Both the position numbers and the translations under genes were made by a program. The notes beneath the pieces are model-generated. The model saw only the letters and a program-made list of their open reading frames with translations, made no database searches and had not been told where the DNA came from. 64,000 nt of DNA from Sarcocystis neurona (taxonomy: Eukaryota > Apicomplexa > Conoidasida > Eucoccidiorida > Sarcocystidae), in NCBI GenBank assembly GCA_000727475.1, contig KL647317.1, forward strand, positions 372,001 through 436,000, written 5' to 3'. The number at the start of each line of letters is the position of its first letter. Position 1 is the stretch's first letter. This document shows, in pieces, positions 1-10,711 of this stretch.

Positions 1-239
1 AGAGGACTGTGGAGGGGGGGCAGCACAAGCAGCGGATCAATCAGATGGTGCGGCTGCCCGGGGACAGCAAAGGGATAGATGCAGCTCAAGTAGGTCGACC
101 GCTCCATCGGCTGCAACCGCTCCTTCCCGTCTGCTGTAGCGGCGCTACGGGAAAAAGAACCGTCCTTGCTGCGACACGGTTGAGGAAAGAGGTTATGAAG
201 GCACCTGTGGGGAGCACGACAGCCGAAAGCCCGCAGCTG
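1..239 (-). CDS. Exon of the large left-hand gene, cut by the window edge
   Basis: On the minus strand a pyrimidine-rich acceptor (tcttcttttgcag) ends at base 240. From 239 to the window edge one frame stays open, including residues KERLQPMERSTYLSCIYPF and then PFAVPGQPHHLIDPLLVLPP. The reading looks like globular protein rather than repeat translation. It lies downstream of the exon at 856-1045 in the same orientation and is probably a later exon of the same gene. I could not settle the phase linking the two, and one more exon may lie between them. No family was recognised. The gene continues beyond base 1, so the C-terminus is missing from this window. Confidence 0.35.
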
Positions 240-855
240 CTGCAAAAGAAGACCTGAACAGTACTGCTATGCGAATACATCAAGACTTTTGCTGCGGTAG
301 CAGATCGCATTGGCAACGTTTAGCAACGCCAGCACAACAGACTTGTAGGGATTCCGCAAGGCACTCGACCGCAGAACTCGCAACAGCAAAGATTTTCCGC
401 GTTTAAAGAAACCCGCAACAACTCAACGCCCCTCCGATCCAGCAGCGGCAGTGCAACACGTAAAAAAACCCGGAATCTCGCAGACACCTGTGCACCTCCC
501 CCCAGCACGAAGCATTCTGTAGGAGATCTTCAGTGTACTGCGATGTACGTCTCTGTGTTCACATACGAGGCGCCAGGAAAGACTGCAAGAGATCGCCTCG
601 CTCCGCGATTCCACATTCGACGAAAACCAGCGGACCGATTTATCTCCCGATCATCTACATGAATGTCTATGTATCTCTCTTGACGAAGACGCAGTCACGT
701 GTATTCGGACACGTACAGGCCACCGTTCTCCACAGGAGCTTTGGCGTATGGGAGGTGCGTCTGTGCGGGCACGCCACAGCGTAAACGGTCTCGCGCCTTG
801 TCGCAGGGCCAGGTACGCACACACAGCCAAAAGATGCGCTCCTGTCATTGCTCAC
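240..855. other. Intron, possibly with one further minus-strand exon
   Basis: The minus strand has an acceptor-like ctcctacag just above about 523, followed by a frame open to about 320 that includes ARFRVFLRVALPLLDRRGVE. This could be an extra exon of the large left-hand gene, but its phase does not fit the donor at 855 cleanly, so I do not call it. Nothing else was recognised here. Confidence 0.2.
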
Positions 856-1045
856 CTCACCGCCTCGTAGTAGACAGCGCTCGGCGCAGCAAGCCGCAGA
901 GTAACTGCTGGGATCTGTTCCCGCAGCGAGGCAAACAAGGGCGACAAAAGCGCCGGGTGTACGTACGCCTCGTGCACCAGCTGCAGCATCAGCTCCTGCC
1001 ACGCTGCCAAACAGTCGTGGTTGGACGTGAGGGGCGAGTCAGGCG
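856..1045 (-). CDS. Exon of the large left-hand gene (helical segment)
   Basis: The minus strand has an acceptor (ctgctgttcag) ending at 1046 and a strong donor, gtgagc, directly after base 856. The exon enters with two bases of a codon, matching the phase-1 donor at the end of the 2372-4066 exon, so the two can join directly. The peptide includes CLAAWQELMLQLVHEAYVHP and LFASLREQIPAVTLRLAAPS, which looks alpha-helical like the rest of this protein. It leaves in phase 2. I recognise no domain. The fit of both splice sites and the phase is the main support. Confidence 0.5.
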
Positions 1046-2371
1046 CTGAACAGCAGCAAAAGCGACATGAAGGCGTGCAGACCGGCGCTCACGCCCCCGG
1101 TCACCCGTCCAGGTACCCGACAGTGCCCCCACTCCCACAAACACAGCAGGAGAGAGACATACACACGCCGGCTGCACCTTTCAAAACCGCATCAACGCCT
1201 TGGGTGCATGCAAGTATGAGCTCTTACACGGCCACAAATACACAGACACAGTTGTAGGCAGTACGTATCTGCATACGTACTTCAAAACTCCACAGGCCGC
1301 ATAGAGACAGAACTGTGCAGCTGCGTACTTCTTTACATGTACGTGGGTGTTCACATCTCGGACACCGCGTGTGGCGGCTGGGCCGTCCCTTCAAAAAGAG
1401 ACACGTACCTGCGCACCGTATTTCTGTCTACGGATGCTAATACCTATACGTGGCACCTACACTAACGCATGACAACAGGCATACAAAGTACACAACAACC
1501 TTACAACTATTTAACGTGACACAGAGAGGCCACAATATACACACTTGTCTACTGAAGTTCGCAAACCGCAGACCAGATATCAAATTTGCTTAGCAGACGG
1601 CAGTCGCGTGTTACACAAATGCAGTTTATTTCGTACAGAAGACGCAGCGTAAGCACCCGACTGCGGCACCTTCGGCGTCTACAGGCGGGAGAGAGAGACA
1701 CACAGCAAGAAAGTCAAAGCATTCGAGCGTGCGGTACCCGACAGGGGTTTAAAAAAGAAGCGGTTAGAGGTGCAGAAAAATACCGAAGACCCAAGAACAC
1801 GTGCACGTATGCACACGTACGCCAGGGTGCGGGTGGAATGACGACACATCAAATAAATGGGCCGCGATGCCTCCGAAGGCCCGGCGCACATGCGTCGAAG
1901 CAGTGAGTGTATCGTTTGCTGCGAGCCGCCTACGGGAGGTGCCGCTGCCCTCCTTTAAATACACACACATGTGGTGGCTCACCACAGGAAAGCCGTCTGC
2001 ACATGTGGGCGAAAATGCGTACGTACACACGCGTGTGTATCCAAGCGTCGCCATACGACAGAGTAGTGCACTCCTCTGCCAGTACGTTTAGTATGACGCT
2101 CTCGTACGCACACCCTACACCCCTCTGTCAAATAGATACACAGCTCCCCACACAGGAACGTCCTTCGTGTTGCACACGCACACACGCACACAAGGGCATA
2201 CAAATTTTCAAGCAGCCGTCCAGGCAAGGTTTCTGTGCGCCTTGCGCGTAGCGCTTGAGTGTCCACGCGCGTGCGCCGAACTTCACATGACTGCATATAC
2301 ATTCATCTGCGCTTGGTGAAGCACGTGCGCAGACGGGCACGACAGTCGATGTGCAACGTTGCTTTGCCTAC
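1046..2371. other. Large intron of the left-hand gene
   Basis: This stretch separates two minus-strand exons whose phases join directly. It carries many short tacgtac/cacac motifs but little CAG repeat. A possible small minus-strand exon lies at about 1820-1945 (open frame, upstream gtatttaaag), but I could not place it in phase with both neighbours. Confidence 0.3.
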
Positions 2372-4066
2372 CTCCTGCGGCATTCGCTGCAATGCGAGAA
2401 ACCCAATGAACTTCCCTCCAAATGGCTTCGCGCTCCTTTCGGGCGTTTTCCACGGCCAACAGCAGAGCTCCCATTGCTGCTGCCGTTGCTTTTTGGTCCG
2501 CGGTTGCGCTGTCGCTTCCTCTCCAGAAGCTCCCTACGCCCTGCGGAATCCATGGGAGTTGCCGCAGCTGCTGCAGCCATCCAACAGTGGCGTCACTTTG
2601 TCCTGCTGTGGCTGCTGGAGCTTGCGTCTCTGTTCTTATCGCGCTGCTACTGTTCCCCTTGCTGGTCACCGCAGCCATCTTTTTGTCGTTCCTGCTTCTG
2701 CCGTACAGCGCCAGAGCCACCGGGTCGCGAAGGAGCAGCTCGAGCTCTTTGCAAGCCAGCAGCCACAGCACACTGAAGCCTCCAGCCGCCCACAGCTCCT
2801 GCACCGGAAATGTACGACCGCAGCACGAAAGCAGCGCCAACTGCTGCAGCGCTTCGTGGCGCTCAATATTCTCCACTACTTCTTTTACCGCAGCCTCTCG
2901 CACCACCCGCGACACCGGCTCTGTAGTTTCCGTCTCGAGACCTACGGTATGTTTCTCGATGACGGCAAGCAGCCGCGCTGCTTCTCCGGACGCTGCTCTA
3001 CGTGACGCGCTCGCAGCAGGATCTACAGCATCACTTGTCAACATTGCATCGTGGTCCTCCTCTTCCGACGCGAGCAACGCAGCACCAGATAACTCCAGTG
3101 AGGTCCCCGGATGGCCCACCGCCGCTGCTGCTGTTGCTGACGTTGTTGTCGCTGGAGAAGGTGCTTTCTGTGATGTTAGCGCCGCTTTTCCCGGGTGCTC
3201 TGTTGCGTGGGCTGCCTGCTGTCTATTCGCTTCTAACTCTGCGCGACGGCGGGCCACATGAAATCGCGCCGTTGCATCTTTTCCAGTTGCGACGGCTTCC
3301 ACACGCCCTGCCGCCGCACCTATCGCTGCTCCAGCCACTTCAACTGTTGTTTCTTCTGCGGAGGCGATATCTGGGGCTCCGCCTTCGCTGTGGGTACGGT
3401 CCTCAGCGATGCTTGCTGCTGCCGCCCCGTCGTGACCGCGCTGGGCACCAGCCCCAGACGAAACAATCACAGGAGCACCAGAACCAGGCTGCTGAAGGGC
3501 ACTGAGCTTAACAGCAGCATCAGCAGCCTGCAAAGCAGCACCTTCTGTACTATCAGGGACGGAGGACGTTCTCGCAGCGAGGGCAACAGCGTCTGGCGGG
3601 GGGCTGGCTCTAAACCAACGCGGGAAAAGCCACCCTGCGTCAGCGGATTTTTTCCCGCTTTCATCAGCGGAGGTGCTGGCCGAGGACGCTGTGCTGCCAG
3701 CGGCGCTGTTGCTGGGAGCTGAGGCGGTGCCCTGGTCGCTGCTACTCCTGCTGAGGAGTGCAAGTGTCTCCACGATGATAGCATCAGTGTCCCAATCGAA
3801 GAAAGCTGCGGCTGCAAGTCGCGCCGGACGCTCAACCAGATCTGCCAGGAGCTGTAGCTGCATACGCTGGAGCGCGTAAAACCGCAGCTCCTCCAGCCAC
3901 ATCCCAAAGTGAGAAGAGTCTACGCCTGTCAACAGCAGCAGCACCCCACGCGTACACTGCAGCAGCGTCGACAGCGAGACGGGCAACAACATCAAAGCGA
4001 CAGTACTAGTCCCAGGCACGTCCGTAGCTGCCTGATCACAGGCGCCGTCTGGACGCGGAGGCGGCA
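2372..4066 (-). CDS. Second largest exon of the left-hand gene, Ala/Ser-rich with helical ends
   Basis: The minus strand is open for about 565 codons. The acceptor is ttgcccgtag ending at 4067, and the donor is gtaggc after 2372 (phase 1). The N-terminal part contains GMWLEELRFYALQRMQLQLL and a run of leucines that looks helical. The middle is low-complexity Ala/Ser/Thr/Glu. The C-terminal part is again ordered-looking (VVREAAVKEVVENIERHEAL, then a tract ending LLACKELELLLRDPVALALY). The plus strand and other frames are also widely open here because of CAG/CTG content, and I treat those as shadows. No domain was identified; an armadillo/HEAT-type solenoid is a guess from helix spacing only. 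Confidence 0.6.
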
Positions 4067-4233
4067 CTACGGGCAAGGGAGTGGCGACCCCTTCACAGCG
4101 GCACGAGCACGGACGGGAAGGGGCACACAGCTTTAGCAGAACACCTCCACACCCTGTTTAACACACAAAGGAAAGTCCATATGATGGTCGATGTCCAAGA
4201 ACGTAGCCACATTGGACGTGTACACGCATACAC

Positions 4234-4384
4234 GTGTCAAAATGTAGATCTGGGAACTTCCGCACACTGACGTCTTCTCCTTTTCATCTGGCGTGCACAG
4301 GGCGCTCCCGCAGTTAATACGCAGCTGCCCCGCGCGCAGCTCCGTAAATTCCGCTCTACTGGCTTCAACAAGCAAATACAACAG
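4234..4384 (-). CDS. Short exon of the left-hand gene
   Basis: The acceptor is gacgtcag ending at 4385 (phase 0). The donor is best placed as gtgtatgc after 4234 (phase 1), which fits the two-base entry of the 2372-4066 exon. A donor three bases away (gtatgc) is possible. The peptide begins LLYLLVEASRAEFTELRAGQ and is followed by a charged stretch containing DEKEKTS. Codon use and the lack of repeats contrast with the CAG-rich exons on either side. No family was recognised. Confidence 0.5.
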
Positions 4385-4580
4385 CTGACGTCTCCTTCCG
4401 GCACTTCCGGTGCACTGTATTATTATACCAATGCCTGATCTGTCAAGCTTCCGTATGGTCCTGTTCAGCAGCTCTTACACGCAGTCTATAACGTGTGTAA
4501 GTCAAGTCTCAACCCGGGCGAAGGTGCAGCGAGAGCTGGTACACGCACAGCGGTGGCACGTGGAAAGAATGTGCGTGCAC

Positions 4581-4870
4581 CTGGCCGGTCCACCACGTTT
4601 TTAAGGTGTGAACCACTTCACACTGTCGATACAGAAACGAAAGATATGTTAAACAACAGTCAGTGGAGAGAGTCGTCTCCTCTGAATTCTCAATGCTACC
4701 CAAACTGGCTTCAACGTGAACTTCACTTTCGAATTCTTTTACCGCCCTTCGCCTTCTTTTTTCCAAGAATCTCTCTGAGGCACTTGCATGTGAAGGCGTT
4801 CCCTCTGCATCCTGTGTTGGCTCTCGCGCGTCTGTGGCGATACGCCGCATGCGCCAGCGCCGAGAGTTTC
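4581..4870 (-). CDS. Short exon of the left-hand gene
   Basis: The acceptor ccttgtag ends at 4871, and the exon enters with two bases, matching the phase-1 donor (caag|gtaatt) at 5152. The donor gtgcac after 4581 leaves phase 0, matching the exon that starts at 4384. The peptide carries a basic stretch (FLEKRRRRAVKEFESEVHVE) and then SFLYRQCEVVHTLKTWW. The basic run could be nuclear-localising, which is inference only. The phase fit on both sides is the support. Confidence 0.45.
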
Positions 4871-5151
4871 CTACAAGGTGCACCGCGAGAGTTTGAGCTT
4901 TCGTCACTCTCGCGTGCGGCACATGCGGCTGCCAGCTTCATACAGGTCGAAGCGGAGCTCTAGCTCTATAGCCCCGCTCGATCTCACTATCGAATATCTG
5001 TCGGCCGTCGAACAAGAAGGCTCTTTCATTGTGTTTGCCAGAAGGGACGTTCCCCAAACCCTCGACGGGAGGGCCGTATGCCCAGAATACACATGTTTTA
5101 GAAGTGATTTGCTGACGACCAGGCAGCAGCCAGTGGAGGGTGGAAAATTAC

Positions 5152-8100
5152 CTTGAACTGCCATCCAGCTAGTAAGCGCTTGTCGGAGCGGCTCAAATTT
5201 TGCTTCTGCCGACAAGCAGGAACGGCAGTGCCTATGTCGTTTCACAGGCCTCTGGCTAGTGGTACCTGTTGTACTGGTGTCGTTCCTCTGCGACTGCGCC
5301 CACCCCTCATCCGCCTGCTGGCACAGCTGACGCTGCTGCCGCCGCGACAAGTGCTGCTGTGGCTCGTGCTGCAGGAGTTCGGCGACTTTCAGACTGAGAC
5401 GCACCAGCACGCGACCGATGTCCGGTGCCGCTGTGGTGGCTACAGCTGCGCCTGCTTCGTCCTCTGTAGAGGCATCCATACCACCAGGGCTAGGCAGATC
5501 TCGCCCGAACTGCAACCAGCGCATTGCCCAGGTTGACGCTTGCTGTATAGTTGCAGAAGTGATTGCGGCCGCAGCGGCCTTTTCTGCTGCAAAAGTTGCC
5601 TTGTGCGACGCTGTCGAACCTCCCGACAAGCCAAAGCTGCCACTGACTACTGTAACGCTGTCCTTGTTCTTTGGTCCACCTGTGTCACAGCCGTCTCCTC
5701 CTGCCGTCATGTTCCCTGTTGCTGTATCCCGTTTCCTGCTGTTTGCTGCTGATGCAGCCTTGTAACTGTCGGCAGTTCGTCCTGCAGAGATGTTACCTCC
5801 TGCCGCGGCACCGCCGCTACTGCTTGCGTCCGCCATCTCGGTGCTGCAGGACGAGGTAGGAGGGCTGCGACTGTTGTCTGTGGTTTGAGGCACGTTCAGG
5901 TCCACGACTGGCAGCAGCGCCGAATGCACTGCACTACTGATCAGTCCCGCGCTTTCGACAACGCTTTGGAGCAGTGATGCAAGCACCACGAGCAGCATTT
6001 GGCCATCTTCTGTTGAAGCATCCCTCCGATACTCCTCCTGCTTGCCCGCGTTTTTACGCACGCTAAGAGCCGCACGAGCAGTGACAGATGTGCCATCTGT
6101 AGCATCGCTTACGCTTGTACGAGTCGGTACTTGTTTTGGCGATGGCGGCGTTGCATATCCATTTTTCGTATTAGCCGGACCATCTGAAACAGCCGCGGCG
6201 GCAGCGCCCAATGCCGACCCGCCTGCAGCGGTGCTTCCTGCTGCGGGGGGGACGTGGAAAAAAAGTCGAAGAACCGCCTGGGGAACCAGCGATGCACCCC
6301 AGAAGCCGTTGCTGCTGGCATTCTCACCTGAAGACATTGCCGGCGTTCTTGCAGGATGTAACGTATCCAGCAAAGCAACGGAGAGACTGAACAAAACCTC
6401 AGGCAGTAGCGGTAGCCGAAGAGTTTGACTGGGGCTACGTCTGACGATGGGAAGTGGTGACGAATCCTTGCCTGTGAGCGGTCCGCCGTCGTTGCTGCTG
6501 CCAGCAGAGTCGACTCTCGTAGTGTTTGCACACGTAGTGGCATTGCTGCCGGTCGCCGAGTTCTCGCTGCTAGTCGCGCTAACTTCCCCTTGGCTTGTGC
6601 TGCTTTTGGAGAAGATGGTATCGTCACGTGACCGGCCAGATTCGGTGCTCTTACGGTCAACGTCGTTCGCCAGCAGGAACCCATCCAGTGGAACGGAAGC
6701 CTCTGCAGGAGTCCCCCAGTGCTGGTTCGGCTGCTGCGGTGAGCACGTAAAAGAGGCACTTCCCCTGGAACACAGACGCTGCTGCTGTTGCCGGTGGTTG
6801 TCCGTGTGGAGAGTGCTTCGGTGCTGTTGCGCGCTTGCTGCTGCTGTGATCAGCTCGGTGAGGCACGCAGCAGCGGGCACGGGCCACGCAGGTAACAGCC
6901 GCTGTGCCTCCAAGCAGAGCCCGTTTAGCACTGCAGCGCCAGCAGCATCAACGCCCCCGTACTCCCCGACAGACGGCGTTTCCGTCTCCAGAAGACCCTC
7001 AAAAGCAGTGGTCACGTTATCACTGATGCTGGCGCTGCTGCTGTTACCCGTTTGCAGATAGCTGCCGCGGCCAGGCGGAGAAGCGCTGGAATGTGCGCGC
7101 GTAATGGAACGTATTAAACTGCCGTCTGCTGCAGCAAGTCGAACACACTCCAGCCACAATGTCTGCGCGTTCGAGTTCCATGCCACGCTCCCGGCTTTTC
7201 CTTGCTGCTGTCGCTGCTGTGTAATGAAGGGCATCGGTGTCAGCAATCCTGCAAGCTTGCGTCGCAAAGCTGCGTCAGCGTTTTCACTCTGATGAACCTG
7301 CGGGAGCTGCCGCTCGAGTCCTCTGACCCACGACTGTTGCCGCAGGTTCGGCTGTGGCTCCTGCAGGGATAATTGGTGCGCCCCCCCCCTTTGCCACTGC
7401 ACTTCGGGAAGCAACCGCTGTGCCGCGTGGGCACAGAAGACGTAGCGAATAACGGTCAACGCCAGCAGCTGCAAGATACCTCCTGCAACTTCCTGCTGCA
7501 GTATTGTGTCCGCAGCCAACGCACCTGCAGACACGTCTTCTAGCCTGTTCTGCCACATGGCGTCCACGCCGTTTCCTGCGCCGTAACTTGTTGCTGGTAT
7601 AGAGTTCCCGTATATCCACTTCCGCAGTACACCACACTCTTCCGACAGCGCCTCCTCAGAGGAGTCTTCCCAGTGCAGATCCTGCAGCAAAGCGTCGATC
7701 CACTTGCTGGTTAATAGGCGCAGCCACGCCGCCTCCGTACCGTCTTCCGCCGCAGCACGCAACGGATACTCCGCCGCTCGCGAATAGCGAGCACGCCACG
7801 GCACAACGGACGCACAAGCGCAGTTGCCCCTGCTCTCACTCTTGCCCTCCTCACTCTCGTATGCGTCCACGTCTCTGCTGGTGCAGACGCTGCAGTCGCA
7901 CAAGCACGAGGGAAGCCTGTCATACGCCCGAGGAGCGAGGCTCCCCGGCACGGAGACGCGCGGGAGCAGCAAGGAAGCAAGAGCGTTTAGTGCGTCTGCA
8001 GCTCGACGCGCAGCCTGGGCACGTTCAGCGACAGTAGTAGTAACCTCTACAGCAAACACTTCCGCTGCTGGACACCGCTCTAAGTTCGAGGAGCTGACTG

Positions 8101-10711
8101 TAGTGCTGCGCCGGAACAAGCTCAGCACAGGTTGAAAAAGCCAAGATGACAACGGGAGTTTCTTTTCGGCTGCGCTTCTAGCGGGAGACCCATGTAGCGC
8201 TCTGAGTAAGTCGCACACGAAGTAGTCGAGCGCTGCCGGCTGAGGGCAGGCCTCTAGCACAGCCTCTGCCCACTGAGGACCTAGGGTAAGAGCATGCGCG
8301 AGTAGGGTACTCGTTGGGCTGCTCGTCGTGTCCTCCGTGCTGATGCTCGAACTGCTGTGTTTGCTGTCTGCACAGCGGCCGAGTCCACCACTTGCGCTCC
8401 GTGAGACGTGCGCCCTTTGCCGCTTCTCTTCCCATAGTCGCTGCCATAGCACCGCAGCAAAAGCCTCAGACGGGGGCAGCTGCGCCAGGCGTACCGCTGC
8501 TGCGGCTTCTTCAGTTGTCCAGCGTTGTCTGTTTTGTCCTGCTGCTGTTGGTTGGTCCGATTGATCCACTTGCGTACACGCCAGTACAGCTTCGCTGGTT
8601 GGTTGGGGATCCGCCGCCTTCTTTCCTCTTGCCAGCGTCTCTGGTGCTACTACCGCTGCAGTGGCACTCCGAGTCTTGATCTGAAGTTCTTCCGCTGCGT
8701 GCTTTTGTTCCTGTTCCACATCTGCTCGTGCTTGATCTTCCCTCGAGGAGCTCTGTGCGCTACGAAGCCCTGTTGGGAGTTCATTAAGACGCGCTCGTGT
8801 ATGCGGTGGGGGTTTCTGGTCTATCTGCCCATTTTGCTTTCCATCTCCTGGTATCACCTCTGCAGCGCTCTCCGCTGTTCCTGCCGCTGCCGTTGTCTCT
8901 GTATTGTGGTCGACTACACGCGACACCTGTCCCCTCGTTGCTTCTCCTTCCTCATCTCTTAGTGGCTGCCCTTCTCTTACATGCCTCGGCTCTCCCTCTT
9001 TCACCTCCCACAAGACTGCGTGCCCCCGTGCTTCACCGTGACCATCTGTTGTGGCCTGGTACCCTTGGTTGAATGCATTTGTTGTGCCAGAGCCTGTTGA
9101 CGGTGATTCCGGTGCGGCTGCCGCCGAATTGCTGGATTTCGACGCCCGTGCTCGGGCACCGTCGTTCACGATGTTGCACCTTTCCCCGGTGCTGCGAAGG
9201 GCTCGCTTAATTGCATCGCTCGCACCTGCTGTTAGATCACCTCTTTCATCCTCAAGAGTTGTGCAGTCCGCAGTTGTGGGCACTGCTGTGTCTGCGTTCA
9301 CCGTTCTATCTTCGTGTGGTTCAAGGGCACTCACCTCCGTCCCCTCCTTTGTCCCCGACGCTGATGAACCGTCTCCGGGTGGACTTTCTTGTACGGAGGA
9401 TCTGCTGCCTACGGAGACTTGTCTGCAGGTCTCGCATGCTGCAGTACGCAAAGAAGGCGTCCGCCCATTCTGACTTGCTGCTCCCCCTGTAGAGTCGTGT
9501 CCACCGAACGCTACATCCTCTGCCCTGCACGTTCGCTGCAAAAGTACTGCCACAACACAACTTAGGCACGCAAAGAGAACCGAATGATTCTGCTGGGAAC
9601 GGATGCACTTCCCGATGCGTTCACTTCTGGCGTCGCAAGCACCTGGCTTCCTGTTGCCGGGGCTCCTGTAGCTCGCCGGCGTCGTGCAGGTCTTGCTCGT
9701 GCTTCGCTTCTGATCACTGCAGCCCCTGTTTCTCCCGCTAGCGTCAGTGGTGCTCAATTCCCTTTTGGTACCGCTTCTCAACTCGGTCGTCGTAGCACAC
9801 TCACGCCTGTCGCTCCGGCTGCTCCTGCTGCCCCTCTGGCTCGCGGCGTCAATGCAGCTAGCCGGGCCACCAGTTGCCCTGCCCGTGCAATAACAACTGC
9901 CACATTGTTCGCCGTTTCTCGTGCTACAGGCGACATTTTCTCGGCCTATCAAAATTTTCAGGGGCAACAATGTAGGTTGGTAGCACGGGCGGAGAAGGCT
10001 TGCCTGTGAACAGGCAGCACCATTGATGTAGGCAGACGACGCAGGTACCTTAGAGCGGAGGGCGAACACGCAAAAGGCACAAGGAGCTTCAGTAGGGAGG
10101 CAAAAACGTGAACGTCCCGCTCGCGCCAGTAGCGTTTGTATCGGTCTCACTGGTGGTGTTGTCACAACCTGTTGCAGCCATCGCGCAGTGGCAACGGGCC
10201 TCTGTCTGTGCCCCCGCTGGAGCCATTCAGAGATCGAATTCAACGAGGGACCGAAATTTAGCCCAGTGGTGGGCGCGGAAACAACACAACTGGAGAGAGA
10301 TGCCGGAGTCAAGTCACCAGCAGGAGGTGAGGTCCAACAGCGCCGCGCTATGTGCGGCGGCGCAGCGGAGTACAGGCAAGAGGCGGCACAAGATGATAGT
10401 ATGGGAAGGGAGCGGGAAGGGATACAGGCAAGTTGCCCGGGTAAAGCGGACTGGAAAGGACTGGGAAACGAGCGGCGTACACGTGGAAGCACCGGGCGTA
10501 GTACCGTTGCTTGAGCTACCGCGTTAGCGGCTGTTGTTGAAGGTCCTCCCGCTGCAGGTTCCGTCGCTGCAGGCCCTGCCGGTGCTGAAGTCGCTAGAGA
10601 AGCAGTCGATGTATATGCTACTCCGGGTGACACAGTGTGCGCTGTTATTGCCAAGAATGTAGCATGTGTACGCGACTGTAACTGCAACGTAAGGTACCCC
10701 TTGCGAATCAT
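5152..10711 (-). CDS. Giant first exon (about 5.5 kb) of a large Ala/Ser/Gln-rich coccidian protein
   Basis: One minus-strand frame is open from the ATG at 10711 to the donor caag|gtaatt at 5151, about 1,853 codons. The first 350 or so residues are odd: rich in Ser/Thr/Pro/Ala/Arg, possibly a leader or misjoined non-coding sequence. There is no other methionine until about residue 1,050, so this ATG or an unseen upstream exon must supply the start. After that come low-complexity Ser/Thr/Ala/Gln tracts alternating with ordered helical segments, for example SKWIDALLQDLHWEDSSEEA, AADTILQQEVAGGILQLLAL and LPEVLFSLSVALLDTLHPAR. The predicted full protein exceeds 2,600 residues with the downstream exons. 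I recognise no catalytic motif. A long alpha-solenoid interrupted by homopolymeric runs is the best description. Confidence 0.6.

Noticed and set aside
2259..3722. Several plus-strand open frames of 140-280 codons
   Set aside because: They lie antisense to a minus-strand exon with matching splice sites and phase, and consist of Ser/Leu/Cys-rich translations of CTG/CAG runs.
4134..4234. Continuation of the 4384 exon to its stop at 4133 as a gene end
   Set aside because: A donor with correct phase exists at 4233 and the downstream frame at 4066 is long and joins in phase.
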